Shown: positions 10,858 through 21,272, counted from the first letter of the stretch. The stretch: 34,045 nt of DNA from Selaginella moellendorffii (GCF_000143415.4 NW_003314351.1:711828-745872), one strand, 5' to 3'. Program-made: numbers and translations. Notes: generated by a model from the sequence alone, not told the origin.

Positions 10858-11640
10858 TTAGTACTATTTGAACTCAAATCTACTTAACCTTAAGTATCCT
10901 AAAACCCTTAACTAATTGGAAAAGTGGGTGCATTCTTATTCATGAGATACTTCCTTCTATATTTACTCTAATAGATTGTTTTTTTTAATCATTCTCTTTG
11001 GTTGTTTACACCATTCAAATTTGATCCCACTAATCCAAAGCTAAAGCCAAATTCAACTTGTCCTAGGATGTTGTCTGTGCATAGTAAAAGCCATTAGTCT
11101 CATTGGCTATTATTATAGGAAGACTACCAAAGCCACCATTTCCCTTCTTGCTTGGAAGTGCTGCAATGCAATATATCCTCGACCAGCTAGATAACTCTCT
11201 TAGTTGTCTAAGAATGATCATCATTGCTCATCTTAAGAAAAATCTTTATACACTTAGATAAATTTGTGAATTTGGAATCTTTATTACTAATAATTTCTTC
11301 TAGCAGCCAAATTGTGGAAATACTTTATCTATATTAAAGCTAAGTTCACTACTTATGCATCTTTCTTTAAAGGAAGTATCTTCACAAACTTGGTCAAGCA
11401 ATCTATTATAACCCAAAATTTGCTCATTTTACCTTTGAGTCTTTAATGTAAGCAACTAAAGAGAATGATTTAAAAAATGGTCTATTGGAGTTCAAATATA
11501 AAAGGAGAGGGCGTATGAATAAAAGTGCACTTTCTTTTCCAAACAGTTAAGGGTTTTGGAATATTTAGGGTTAAGCATATTTAAGTTTGAGTACTATTAG
11601 AATGGGTGAATAGTACTACAATAGGTGACCTCTTTACAAA
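10858..11640. repeat. Large inverted repeat: arms 10858-11015 and 11448-11640
   Basis: The left arm read in reverse (TGTAAACAACCAAAGAGAATG..) matches the right arm (TGTAAGCAACTAAAGAGAATG..) for roughly 150 bp, including the 'gaataaaagtgcac' and 'cagttaagggttttgg' landmarks. The 430-bp centre is AT-rich with no coding motif. The family also occurs singly at 7552. Its identity is unknown. The arms look like two copies of one repeat inserted head to head. Confidence 0.6.
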
Positions 11641-11984
11641 TCTAAACTTAAGATCTTACATCATTAATCATACTTCCTTATTTAAAAGTGCTATTGGTAT
11701 ATGGTATCTAGCATCTTTTATTCTATTTATAGAATATTATTTATGGATACACTTAAAATCTGACAGTTTGAAATATTCTAGGTATATATCTATGTTTGCC
11801 CTAAATTATCTACAGCCATACACCATATAAGAAAATAACCATTGTTCTAGTCAAGCATTTTCTAGTTTGCAAGAATCAATTTCCAGTTCAGAATAGAGAA
11901 TATTAAGGCATGTGGAAGGATGTCATAATATAGTAATGCTTGGCATATGATTGGTGTAATATTTGCCTCAAGAGAGCATCTTTT
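11641..11984. other. AT-rich DNA without recognisable features
   Basis: No supported gene here. A short plus-strand open frame (11606-11830) begins in the inverted-repeat arm and has no recognisable motif, so it is probably chance in AT-rich sequence. Confidence 0.4.
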
Positions 11985-12893
11985 TGTAAGCAACTAAATT
12001 TTCTATTCTACTTTAGTCACTTGACCAGATATTTGACCATTTGGAGGCTCACTCACAACCTCTATATGTCCTATTGTTGACTTGAGGACATACTTGCCCT
12101 ATGATTGAGCTATCTGTCCATGAATGGTCATCCCAGGACCACACCTTAGCCCAATGACATGGGGAACACCCTTCCCAAATGTTCCTTCTTAATCTCCACC
12201 AAGTTCCTCCCCATCCATGACTATGCTAACTAACACTACCACTGAATTAGGGCCAAAAGGCCAAACCACTAAGTCTCATTGACATTTGGGACTTCCTCAC
12301 CATATGATCATATCCTTGGTCACTACCCAAAAGGACTACCCCTTTTTCTTTCTATAGTCTGGGACTTTGGGATGACATTTCGAAACATCATAACCCTACA
12401 CAAACCTCATAGGTACTCTTCCCACCTTCTACCCTTTGGTGCCCTAGCCATGTGGTGAGAGCAAGGTTTCAATGAGCCACACTAGGTATCCAGATGGGTA
12501 GTACCAACCACACTTGGATTGGGAGCATCAACCATTTGATCTAGAGCTGGCTCTGAAACATATCAACAAATTACCCCACTTGTCCATCTATATTCACTTT
12601 AGCCTTGAACTCCTCAGTAGTTATATCATCACCCACCACGTGGGTATAACCTTCCTTGGTTATATTGGTCTTTCTTGGCCAAATTGGTTCCACTAGAGTC
12701 CTCCTCCTATTATCCTTTTGAAGCTCACCCAAGTCCCTCAGGGTCTAGGAGATGATCACTTTGGGCTTTCACTCTTGGACTTAGACTTGGACTCGAACTC
12801 GAATTTGAACTTAGACTTGAACTTGGACTCAGACTCAGACTCGGTCTCTACCCCAGTTTCGGTCTCAGTCTCAATCTCGCTCTCACTCTTGGT
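11985..12893 (-). repeat. Partial LTR-A, minus strand, cut off in its repeat block
   Basis: Read in reverse, this ends ..AGTTGCTTACA at 11985 and contains the LTR-A landmarks (gactaaagtagaa, ccaagtgtgg, gagcccaaagtg). It runs from the LTR end back into the GAGTCC-type block at about 12770-12893, where it stops abruptly against the RT fragment. The leader part of the LTR is missing. The junction lies in simple repeats, so a deletion or illegitimate recombination event probably joined the two. Confidence 0.75.
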
Positions 12894-13490
12894 GTGACGA
12901 TATGTCGTCGATATAGACGACCATGAAGTGATCCAGATAGGGTACAAAGATGTGGTTCATCAATGCCGAAAATGTTGCCGGCGCATTGCACAGCCCAAAG
13001 GGCATCACCATAAACTCAAACCTCCCATACCTCGTTCGACAGGTTGTCTTCTCGACATCTTCCTCGGCTACCCTGATCTGGTAGTATCTTGACCTTAGGT
13101 CAATCCTCGAGAAGTATTTTGCCTTTCCCAACCTATCGAACAGGTCCTCAATTCTTAGCAAAGGGTACTTGTTCTTCTTTGTATACTTGTTGAGCAACCG
13201 GTAGTCTATGCACATGCGCATAGAACCATCTTTCTTTTTCACAAATAACACCGGTGCCCTATACGGCGACTTGCTCAACCTAACATACCCTTTGTCCACC
13301 AACTCCTCTAGTTGGCACTTGAGCTCCTTGAGTTCTTTTTTGTTCAAACGATAGGGGGGACGAACCACCGCCTCAGCACCCTCGACTAGCTCAATCTTAT
13401 GTTCTATCGGTCGTGTGGGGGGCAACCCCGCCAGTAGCTCTACCGGTATGGTATCCTGGAATTGATCCAACACTCGCTGGATCACCAAAG
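12890..13490 (-). pseudogene. Ty3/gypsy reverse transcriptase fragment (left half of the split element)
   Basis: A clean open frame carries the N-terminal RT landmarks in order: [58 protein letters not shown] (13215-13300), [35 protein letters not shown] and the catalytic VVYIDD (12904-12915). It stops just after YIDD at the join with LTR-A, so thumb, RNase H and integrase are missing. Its upstream end abuts the giant transposon at 13490. Orientation and frame match the protease end at 28451, so the two are halves of one element. Confidence 0.92.
13487..13490. repeat. Target-site duplication (left), AAAG
   Basis: AAAG directly precedes the left terminal inverted repeat; the second copy is at 28447-28450. 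Keeping one copy restores the Ty3 frame across the junction, which supports 4 bp as the true duplication length. Confidence 0.85.
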
Positions 13491-13510
13491 AAGCTCTATT
13501 TCGTTAAAGT
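13491..13510 (+). repeat. Left terminal inverted repeat (20 bp)
   Basis: AAGCTCTATTTCGTTAAAGT, a perfect inverted match to 28427-28446. Beyond 20 bp similarity falls off quickly; a GTGGGA-like stretch follows on one side and TATCCCAC on the other. Confidence 0.92.
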
Positions 13511-14150
13511 GGGATTTATTCAGTAAAATGGGACTAGGTACAAATTTTCAAGTATTTGAAAATGACGTGAAATTATATGTTTTTTGTCTAGGGGCTAGAC
13601 ATATCTGGGGCATGGTGACTAGCGTGGTGACTTTATGTCCAGACTGAGTCCATCTGGTTGTATAATAAATCTCATTGTCAAGGTGAACAAGCCGAATCTG
13701 AAGCTAAAGAAGAGCGATGGCATGCGCGCACACACTATTTGTTTGTTCATTGAGCGTGTGGTGAGCTTTCCAAGATGAACGTCATTCCTATTAGCCAGAC
13801 ATATAACTTAATGGTGAGAACATTTAGATATTATTCAATGTTATCTTTTTCTAACGAATCTAATTGTGAAGGTGTAGCAAGAGGCATTGCTAGTCTGGAG
13901 AAGTCATTTAACTCATTTGACCCTTAGTGTATTTTCATGAAACTAAATAACATTCATATTATTAAGGAATTTCTCTAGTACCTTTTTTTTATGACATAGA
14001 GGCTTGCATTTCTTTCAAAGGTGATTTAGTAAAAGGCCTGAGGGCACATGCCATTCTATTTCTCAGACCGGTATTAAGATATACTAGTGCAAAGGGAAAA
14101 AGGTATTTGGTAATCAAGTAAATGGCATGAGGGCACACGCCATTATAAGC
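13511..14150. other. Left subterminal region of the giant transposon
   Basis: Mostly AT-rich noncoding DNA. It holds palindrome-family copies at about 13716, 14035-14055 and 14121-14144. At 13660-13735 (plus) it carries an inverted relic of the last intron end and last exon of the minus-strand transposase gene (tcaagGTGAACAAGCCGAATCTGAA, compared with the sequence running down from 14655). No intact gene was found. Confidence 0.55.
13660..13735 (+). repeat. Inverted relic copy of the transposase gene's 3' end
   Basis: The plus strand reads ..tgtcaag|GTGAACAAGCCGAATC.., then a palindrome half-site (GATGGCATG). The minus strand from about 14655 downward reads ..ttcaag|GTGAACAATCCGAATC.., then TGATGGCATG. 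Both the 3' splice-site context and the exon are shared, which implies an inverted duplication at the left end. Confidence 0.65.
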
Positions 14151-14510
14151 CTAAGCGCTAGTGGACACCTCCTTTTTGGTACTCTCAGCGGTACTATCAT
14201 CCTTCTCCGGGTCAGTTGTTTTGCTTTGGATTGTTGTCTGTGATGTTACTGGGGCGTTCTCGATAGTTGTTAATGTTGCCGTTTGTTCAGAAAAATGATC
14301 ACCTGGAGTATAGTACGGGGAGTTTGGAAGACTTATATATTCTACATCTTCACCTATCTCCTTCTCCGTCTCCTTTTCTGCCTCACTTACAGATTTTGTG
14401 CTTGCCATGAGAACGCTCTTCACCCTAAAATATGGAGTTCGTTGTGTTATAAAAGGAAACCAACACACATGCTGCAAGGGAATGATGGTACATAAAGCAC
14501 GTAAGCCCAC
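14151..14510 (-). CDS. Hypothetical acidic Ser/Thr/Glu-rich protein or terminal exon
   Basis: An open frame of 119 codons. A plausible start is the internal Met followed by ASTKSVSEAEKETEKEIGED (about 14408), since the upstream part resembles intron: a 3' splice-like 'atattttag' lies at about 14428. The product would be hydrophilic, rich in Thr, Ser, Glu and Lys, with no recognised domain. It lies 100 bp beyond the transposase gene's stop on the same strand, so it might be an alternative terminal exon or a small separate gene. Nothing seen here decides this. Confidence 0.3.
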   Translation of the reverse strand: MGLRALCTIIPLQHVCWFPFITQRTPYFRVKSVLMASTKSVSEAEKETEKEIGEDVEYISLPNSPYYTPGDHFSEQTATLTTIENAPVTSQTTIQSKTTDPEKDDSTAESTKKEVSTSA

Positions 14511-14650
14511 AATATGGGTTTATGTGCCATTAATATGGGCTACACGCCATATTATTAGATTTATGCACATGTGATTGGTAAATGCATATGTCACATCATC
14601 TCAGGCCACATGCCATCACGCCTCCTCTGATTCAGATTCGGATTGTTCAC

Positions 14651-14702
14651 CTTGAAATAAAATACATTAGAAACTTAGTAAAGGAATATTAATGAATCTC
14701 AC
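14651..14702 (-). other. Predicted 52-bp last intron of the transposase gene
   Basis: GTGAG at the 5' end and a T-rich tttatttcaag 3' end. Splicing keeps the frame and adds GEQSESESEEA before TGA. The phase is 1, like most introns of the plus-strand gene. Confidence 0.6.
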
Positions 14703-15660
14703 CTTGAACCCGGGTTATGAATGCTCTTGCTGCATCTCTTGCATGGTCTGGCAAGGTGATGGTGGCACTCTGCTTCTGCATCCAACCATGCACAACATTA
14801 TCCACCGATATACTCATGCTGGGATCCCTTGGATTCAGCACCCATATCTTTTCTAGGCAATCCTTCGTATATCCGGAACTTGGCTTGAACCACTCCACAG
14901 TTACATTGAAGGAGTTAGTTTCCGCGTCCTCCTCTGCATCAGTGATGCAGCGCCCCACCCATATCATTTGTTTTTTATTACTGGGTCTGACAAGCACGAC
15001 CATTCCTTTGCAGACCTGTACTGGATTGAATGCTGAATCCGGCTTCTTGTTCCTCGGCCCACAATAGTGATCCTCAACATCGTTATTTGTCACTGCATTT
15101 CTAGAGGACATTGTTCCGCTACTATCTGGTGCTCTGGGTTCTGGCCAAAAGGACTCTTCCAATTCTTCATATACAACGGGCCCATTTTAGATAGCAGATA
15201 TAATCTTCTCCCAATATTCGAGCAAAGGCTTGCACCTCTGAAAATAGGATTCTCCACCAAACACCAACCCCCTCTTCCAGAAGGCAATATGCTGTCTAAT
15301 CCCGGCCACTATACTTTCCTGGTCTTTGAGTCCATCCGGGTGCATCGGCCGTGGGGAACCCTGAGGAATCATAGGTTCCCCAGTTATGGGATCTCTCTTG
15401 AAGAGTTCAATGCCGTCCACTGGCAGCCACACTGTGTCCCATTCTCTCATCTTGTACCTCATCACTGGAGCATCGTCACACATGCTGAAATGAAACTGAA
15501 GAGGCTTGGAGTGGCCAATCAGCGTTTCGGATCCGTCCCTGATGTAGCCTCTTACAAACCCCTTAAAGTCTGGAACCTCTGTCACAAGTGCAACTTCAAC
15601 AGTGCCTTTGATGCAATTTTAGAATTCATCGTAGAGTTGTGGGAGGGTGAGGACATTGGA

Positions 15661-16698
15661 TCACTGGAGGGACTCTGCCAGGTGACTGAACATGGCATCG
15701 ACGTCTTCATGAGTGTGCCCAACCATGAGAAAGCCAAGTGTAACCGTTTCAAATATGCCTTTGGCAACAAGCATCGCCAAGTACGCGAAGACGTACATGT
15801 TTTTGTTCTCATTGCCAGCATTGTCTGTTTGGAGCAGAAGATGGGGTGGAAGGCCACATCGGCCGCAAGAACTTCCTTGAGATTCTGCTTCGTTTGGATG
15901 AGGCTGTGCATTCACCGGGCGACCAGCCTCGTCGGAATGCCATGAGGCCTCACGTGATAACCCTACAATCTGACGGCCAACATATTCACTGGGATGGCAT
16001 GGGGCCCCATGCGATACTGCAAGCCTTTGCTCCTCCTCCAGCTGAACCCTGTATGGGGTTCGATCGACAAGGGCCTTATGCAAGGGTTGGCCGTTCAGCT
16101 CAGTCTGCGCACTTTGCAGAGACCTTAAGTGTTTTGCTAGGGACGCAATCATCATGTTTGCACCCCCGCCACCCCATAGAGGTACAAAGAAGTTCCCATA
16201 GTTCTGGGCACCATGCCCATGAGCGATTATGCCAAACAGAGACACAGGAAGCTGCATGGATGAAGAGATTGCCTTGGGGGCAGGATTGAGTCGAGGTAAG
16301 CACGTCTTTTTCTGGTCCATTTTGTCGTGGATGATGCAGAGGTAAGAGTCAGGTCTCTCCATGGAGAGAATCCTGTTATGATAATATGCAGTCCTGCAGC
16401 TTCTCTGCTCGATGTTGTGGTCAAGCCGCCTTCTAACCAACGTCTCTCGCTCTTGAGCGCTGCAAGAATTCTTCGACAAAGCCATTTTGATAGCAGTGCA
16501 CTCGTCACACTTTGAAAAGCTGGAGTACTGTCCTATACTCACATCCCTGAACCTGTTGCTCCACAATTTACTAAATCTAGATTGGCTCAGCTTCCTGTAG
16601 CCATTACTCTGGAGTTCCCGATTCACATCTTCCAATATGGCCCCCTTGGTATACATGGAAGGGAGAACTCGTTGGGTGTCTCGTGTTCCATCTTCCAA
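15661..16698 (-). CDS. Open part of the transposase gene: RNase H-like catalytic region
   Basis: The longest uninterrupted part (345 codons) of the minus-strand gene, bounded by in-frame stops on both sides. It contains Cys pairs (KCDECTAIK) and the HNRILSMERPDSYLCIIHDKMDQ strand with the first acidic residue. A glycine-rich GHGAQNYGNFFVPLWGGGGA loop follows, then the DNAGNENKN and GHTHEDVDAMF motifs. Two palindrome-family copies (15936-15956 and 15993-16012) lie in the coding sequence and encode the SREASWHSDEA and VSHGAPCHPS region without breaking the frame. They may be insertions between conserved blocks. Confidence 0.75.
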   Translation of the reverse strand: MEDGTRDTQRVLPSMYTKGAILEDVNRELQSNGYRKLSQSRFSKLWSNRFRDVSIGQYSSFSKCDECTAIKMALSKNSCSAQERETLVRRRLDHNIEQRSCRTAYYHNRILSMERPDSYLCIIHDKMDQKKTCLPRLNPAPKAISSSMQLPVSLFGIIAHGHGAQNYGNFFVPLWGGGGANMMIASLAKHLRSLQSAQTELNGQPLHKALVDRTPYRVQLEEEQRLAVSHGAPCHPSEYVGRQIVGLSREASWHSDEAGRPVNAQPHPNEAESQGSSCGRCGLPPHLLLQTDNAGNENKNMYVFAYLAMLVAKGIFETVTLGFLMVGHTHEDVDAMFSHLAESLQ

Positions 16699-17757
16699 GA
16701 GGCGGGTTTTATGTGGTCGCTGCTCGCTACATGTCTCGACAAACCTCTTGAAGATTGCCTCTCCATATACAACATGACCCCTAGTTTTGTGCGTACCGTC
16801 GTTCCCATGGACTGCCTATTGAACCCTTTGTTCCTCGAACTCAGTTTTGATTCTGTAGAATGTGGTTCGAGAGACTCCATAAATGATTCTCCATGCCTTC
16901 ATGCAGACCAAACCCCTCTGGAAGACCATGCCCCCCACCTGATGTTTTGAAGCATCAACAGATGACCGTAATGCCTCATACACAAAATTGCGAGTTGCCT
17001 TCCAGGACAATGTCTTGTATCTTGCTCTCTCCTCTTCAATAGCATCCCAATCAGCATGTTGACAGCACCTCCTCTTGCAACAAGCAACTGTCGAGACCAT
17101 TCGAACCTCTATCGCCATTTTCTGCCTTTTCGGTTCATTGCTCAGATCCCTTTGGCTACGCTTTAGGAAGGTGTACTTTCTTTTCCCATGAAGAGATGTT
17201 CTGTCATCAGTTGTAGTGGTGTTTGATTGTGAATCCTTCACATTCTCAAACACTAAGTGCCTCAATTTCCACCGCACAATGCTTCCAATAGTCAGACTAT
17301 TTTCTTCTGTGTCAACAACCTCTAAAATCGCAACTCCAATATCATCCCAGCCCAATTCTTGATTAGCAACCGCATCTCTTGGATCGACAACTGTGGCTAA
17401 GCCCTCAGCTACCACCTCCCCCTCGGGGTTGTTTAGAAACACCTTCGCCTGAATCCATGTAGCACGGTTCTTAAGATCCACGGAGGGAACATGCGTCGCA
17501 CTTGTGCTGTCCCCAACATCTGCTTTCTTCTGAAGATTTTTCAAGGCAACAACAACATTTACCCCGACGACCATCTCTCCTCGTTCAATAGCGACCACAT
17601 TCCTATCGAAGACAGTCTCTACTGATATAGCAGCATTGCCTTCCCCAAGCCTTTGACAGTGTATAACAAAGTTCCGATCCATAGACACAAGGGTCTCTTT
17701 TGCAACTCTCTTCCCACCATTCAAAATGTAAACCTTTTCCCCAACCCTAAAGGCCAT

Positions 17758-18110
17758 TCTGAAAGTGCAAAAAAGAAGTTAAGACCATAAAAAAAATGAT
17801 TGGAGAATGGCCTAAATCATAACATACCAAACAACCTCAATAGCATGAGGCCACATGCCATTATTCAAACATGCTATTGACACCCACGTGAAATTTCGCA
17901 TTCACAAAATTGGCATGCCATCTTGGTATACACACAGCTGTAGGCAAGTAAAAACATACATGACAATACGCTAGCCATGAAATTGCAAGGGCCCAAGATG
18001 GCATGTGGCCTCATGCCATTTCTAAATGTGGTCCTAAGCCATTCCATGGTGAACATACCAGGAAGCACAAGTGCCGAATATCAAGAGGAAGCGGTAGCCA
18101 CACCAAAGAC
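17758..18110 (-). other. Upstream region of the transposase gene with palindrome copies
   Basis: Two good palindrome-family copies at 17839-17862 and 17997-18020 lie upstream of the start codon, probably in a 5'-UTR intron, since a 3' splice-like site abuts the ATG. No coding motif was found. Confidence 0.5.
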
Positions 18111-18310
18111 AGTGCCGCTCGCAACACCGCAACTACTCGTAGCGCCGCTCGCAACACCGCAACTGCTCGTAGCGCCGCTCGCACAAACTGCCACTCGCAT
18201 AAACTGCCGCTCACAATGGCGCTCGCAATGCCGCAACCGCTCGTAGACGCATAAACCACAGCTCACAACGCCGCTTATACAAGCAGCGCTCACTGCACTC
18301 AGCGGAACCA
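18111..18310. repeat. CpG-rich CGCTCGCA tandem array (transposase side)
   Basis: Three 30-bp units starting at 18111, 18141 and 18171 (agYgccgctcgcaacaccgc then aactRctcgt, the third degrading) are followed by looser GCCGCTCGCA and CGCTCGCAATG copies to about 18310. It is CpG-dense in an otherwise AT-rich intergenic region. Its place upstream of the minus-strand gene, with a related array upstream of the plus-strand gene, suggests a promoter or protein-binding role (inference). Confidence 0.65.
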
Positions 18311-18330
18311 AGAACACGGCGCACAAAAAT

Positions 18331-19509
18331 GATAGACCTAGGAATGAGTTCGAGAATTCAAAAATAACACACGCTTGAACGTCACATCAAATCCTCTGAC
18401 AAACCAGATCTTATGATTCCTCTGACAAATTTCAAACTGAGTAGCTTCTAGACTTTGCTGTCGGAGGTTGAACTTTGTCACATCATGTCCTTGCCTCGAT
18501 CCAGCTGTGCCATGTCAGTGATTCGAACTTTGCCATGCCATGTCAGCGATTCGTGACAAGATTATTCGCCGTGTAAAGGAATAATTATGCTGTGTGTGTA
18601 CGTCCATTTATGGCAATATAAGGCCACACGCCATTCAAAGAATAATGCTAGTCGAGCATTTTTTGGTGCATTTTTGGGTTCAAAATTGCATGAGCCCACA
18701 CGCTATAAAGTTTACCTGTACCAAAAATAGAAACAGCTTTATTTACTTGGGAATTTAAGTGGTTGAGGCATTTTTAAACTTAAAAACACATGCCCTACTT
18801 ACATTCCTTTGGTTGCTTAAAATTCAAAAATATTATAAACCTTTCTTTTTGCATTTTCAATGTTTTCAATTATGGTTTTTGATTTTCGCAGGACCAGCCT
18901 TGTAATCTATTTGCATCCCGTTATGTTTATAGCTAGCTTTCGTTTGTCCCCTTCGCTAGCCTGAGATACATCTGCTCGGCATCTGCCTCTTATAGCATTT
19001 GCCCAGAAAGGGCATCTTTCTTCACGCAGCATTTGCCACATGTTTAGGGTTTAGCAATTCAGTAGCTTGATAAACATGCAAATACAGAACTTGATGCAAA
19101 ATCCTTTGATATGTCACACTGCCCCTAGGACCATAAACACATTTCAATAGAGAGGGTCCTTTCATTTCATAACTCCTTACGTAAATCTTGGTGAAACTAG
19201 AGTTAGTGAAGTTAGTTTCTTGTGATCCCACATCTGATTGTGATGTCCCTTTGCAGTGTCAATGGAAAGGTCAATGCACACCAAACTGTAAAATCTTGGA
19301 GCAAAATAACGGTCGGATCTATGGCAAATGCCCCTGAAACATTATAAGGCTCGTGTGGTCTCATGTGGTGTCCGATCGAGATGCTTCTTTGCAGGGTCAT
19401 CAAGAAAGACATTGTATACCATTCTGTAAAATCTAGTTGTGATCTAACGGTTGGATCTCTAGAAAAATCAAAAAAATCTCGCGCATGTCAGAATATTCTA
19501 GGAATATAC
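18331..19509. repeat. Noncoding repeated region of the transposon (left of the solo LTR)
   Basis: No gene. 18605-18720 (cacgccattcaaag.., tttttgggttcaaaattgc, atgagcccacacgctataaag) recurs at 21300-21410 and again, shorter, at 21530-21690. 18975-19035 (gctcggcatctgcctctt.., agcatttgcc) recurs at 21460-21535. 19225-19350 and 19360-19480 are a diverged direct duplication (gatgt/cccctttgcag.., ctgtaaaatct.., aacggtYggatct). Confidence 0.6.
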
Positions 19510-21272
19510 TGTGAGACACAAAATCCCTAGGCCCCAAAGTGGAGCCAGAAGGGCGCCACATGGTAGTGGCCGAAGCGAGAGCCAAACGAGCGTAACACGT
19601 TTGGACCAAAAGCTCCGACTTGAAAAGTCAAGAGCGGGAATGGAACTCCCAACGAAGTGCTCGAGGAACGAGCACAAAGCGAGCAAAAGGCGAGGCTCCA
19701 AAAAGGGACCCAAAAGGACCAACACATGACACATGGGAGTGTCCGAGATGGACCCGAGTTGGAGTCCGAAGTGGAGTCCGAGATGGACCCGAGTTGGAGT
19801 CCGAAGTGGAGTCCGAGATGGACCCGAGATGGAGTCCGAGATGGAGTCCGAAGTGGAGTCCGAGGTGGACCCGAGATGGACCCGAGTTGGAGTCCGAAGT
19901 GGAGTCCGAGATGGACCCGAGATGGAGTCCAAGATGGAGTCCGAGATGGACCCGAGATGGACCCCAGATGGAGTCCGAGATGGAGTCCGAGATGGACCCG
20001 AGATGGAGTCCGAGATGGAGTCTGAGATGGACCCGAGATGGACCCGAGATGGAGTCCGAGATGGAGTCCGAGATGGAGTCCGAAGTCGAGACTGGGACCG
20101 GGACCGAGACCGGGACCGAGACCGAGACCGAGACCGAGATCGGGAGCGAGACCGAGACCGAGGCCGAGGCCGAGACCGAGCCCGAGGCCGAGACCGAGCC
20201 CGAGCCCGAGTCCGAGTCCGAATCCGAGTCCGAGTCCGAGTCCGAGTCCGAGTCCGAGTCCGAGTCCGGAGCCTGAGAGGGTGAAAGCCCAAAGCGTTCG
20301 TCTCCCAGACCCTGGGGGGTTTGGTGAGCTCCAAAAGTATAGTAGGGGGAGGACTGCCGTGGAGCCAGTTTGACCAGGAAAGGCCAGTTTGGCCCAGGAA
20401 GGCCGGACCCAGTGTTGGGTAATGAGCTGCCCACTGGGAAGTCCAAGACTAGAGTGAACACGAACCAACAAGCGGGGTAGCTTGGTGAAGTGTTCAAGAG
20501 CCGGCTCTAGTTCCCCCGAGAGATCGACTGGCCGATGCTCCCAGTCCAAGTGTGGGTGGCACTACCTACTTGGATACCAGGCGTGGCTCAACGGAACCTT
20601 GCTCTAAGCCCATGGCTAGAGCACCTAAAGACGAAAGGCGGGGAGAGTACCCATGAGGCTTGCGTAAGGCCACAGTGTTCCGAAATGGTGTCCCAAAGTC
20701 CCAGACTGTGGAAAGGAAGAGGGGTAGCCCTCCGGTGTGGTGACCAAGGACACAGTCACACAGTGAGGAAGTCCTAGAGGATAGTGGGACTTAGTGGTTG
20801 GGCCGGTGGGCCTCGATCCAGTGGCAGTGTTGGCGAACACAGCCAAGGATAGAAAGGGACTTGGTGGGGACCGGAACAGAGATATTGGGGAAGGCTATTC
20901 CCCATGTCTGTAAGCATCCTAAGGATGTTAAGGAGTGGATCTGGGATGACCACTCATGGACGGATGACCCAGTCTTTGAGAGACGGGATTGGAATGTAGG
21001 TGGTGTTGGACCACCAATGTGACCAAGGTAAATGGGCATGGCTTTAGCGTAACGGGCCGATATGTCGGTGGTACCTTGGGGTGTCGATCATGGGATCGGA
21101 CACGTGGAGCACTTGGACCAAGTGCTAAGGTTGAGTGGCATGGATGCCATTCTCGGGGCTAGCAAGCCCCAAGTCCTGAGTTGGGCTTATGGAGGTTGTG
21201 AATGAGACTCCTCCAAGTGGTCGGAGGTGTGGTTAAGTGACTAAAGTAGAATGGAAAAATTAGTCGCTTACA
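19510..21272 (+). mobile_element. Solo LTR-A with target-site duplication TATAC, inside the giant transposon
   Basis: The element is 1763 bp, starts TGTGAGACAC and ends GTCGCTTACA. TATAC occurs at 19505-19509 and 21273-21277. It is closely similar to the 8453 copy, and its intact duplication and ends mark it as the least decayed LTR-A here. It lies in the noncoding middle of the transposon, between the two divergent genes. The long ORFs on both strands (about 19500-20550) come from its repeat block. Confidence 0.96.
19738..20275 (+). repeat. Tandem repeat block of the 19510 solo LTR
   Basis: GAGATGGAGTCC/GAGATGGACCC units to about 20085, then GAGACCGGGACC hexamers, then a nearly pure GAGTCC run at about 20205-20268. 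The pure hexamer tail is expanded compared with the other LTR-A copies. Confidence 0.85.

Larger units (their letters stand above)
14616..17757 (-). pseudogene. DUF7869-like transposase gene (one frame, four in-frame stops)
   Basis: One reading frame runs from ATG 17757 to 14703, then over a 52-bp intron (14651-14702) to a short last exon ending in TGA at 14616-14618: 1030 codons with an exact frame. A likely 3' splice site (gcactttcag) lies just before the ATG, so a 5'-UTR intron is probable. Residues 1-190: beta-rich region of unknown type. About 220-320: Cys-rich CCKRRCC plus a G..VC..AWR..YGVSRTTFYR helix-turn-helix-like stretch. About 470-700: RNase H-like core with IHDKMDQ (about 16316-16340), LQTDNAGNENKN (about 15806-15840) and VGHTHEDVDAMFSH (15681-15722), the D/D/D-type pattern of DUF7869 proteins. 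About 900-980: GMVVLVRP..WVGRC..VEWFKP, a Tudor/BAH-like barrel by inspection. In-frame stops: TAG 16816-16818, TGA 15661-15663, TAA 15619-15621, TAA 15187-15189. No frameshift. The transposase role is inferred from family resemblance and location. Confidence 0.75.

Noticed and set aside
15067-15945. Plus-strand ORF of 292 codons
   Set aside because: It is antisense to the transposase gene, whose minus-strand frame has clear domain motifs.
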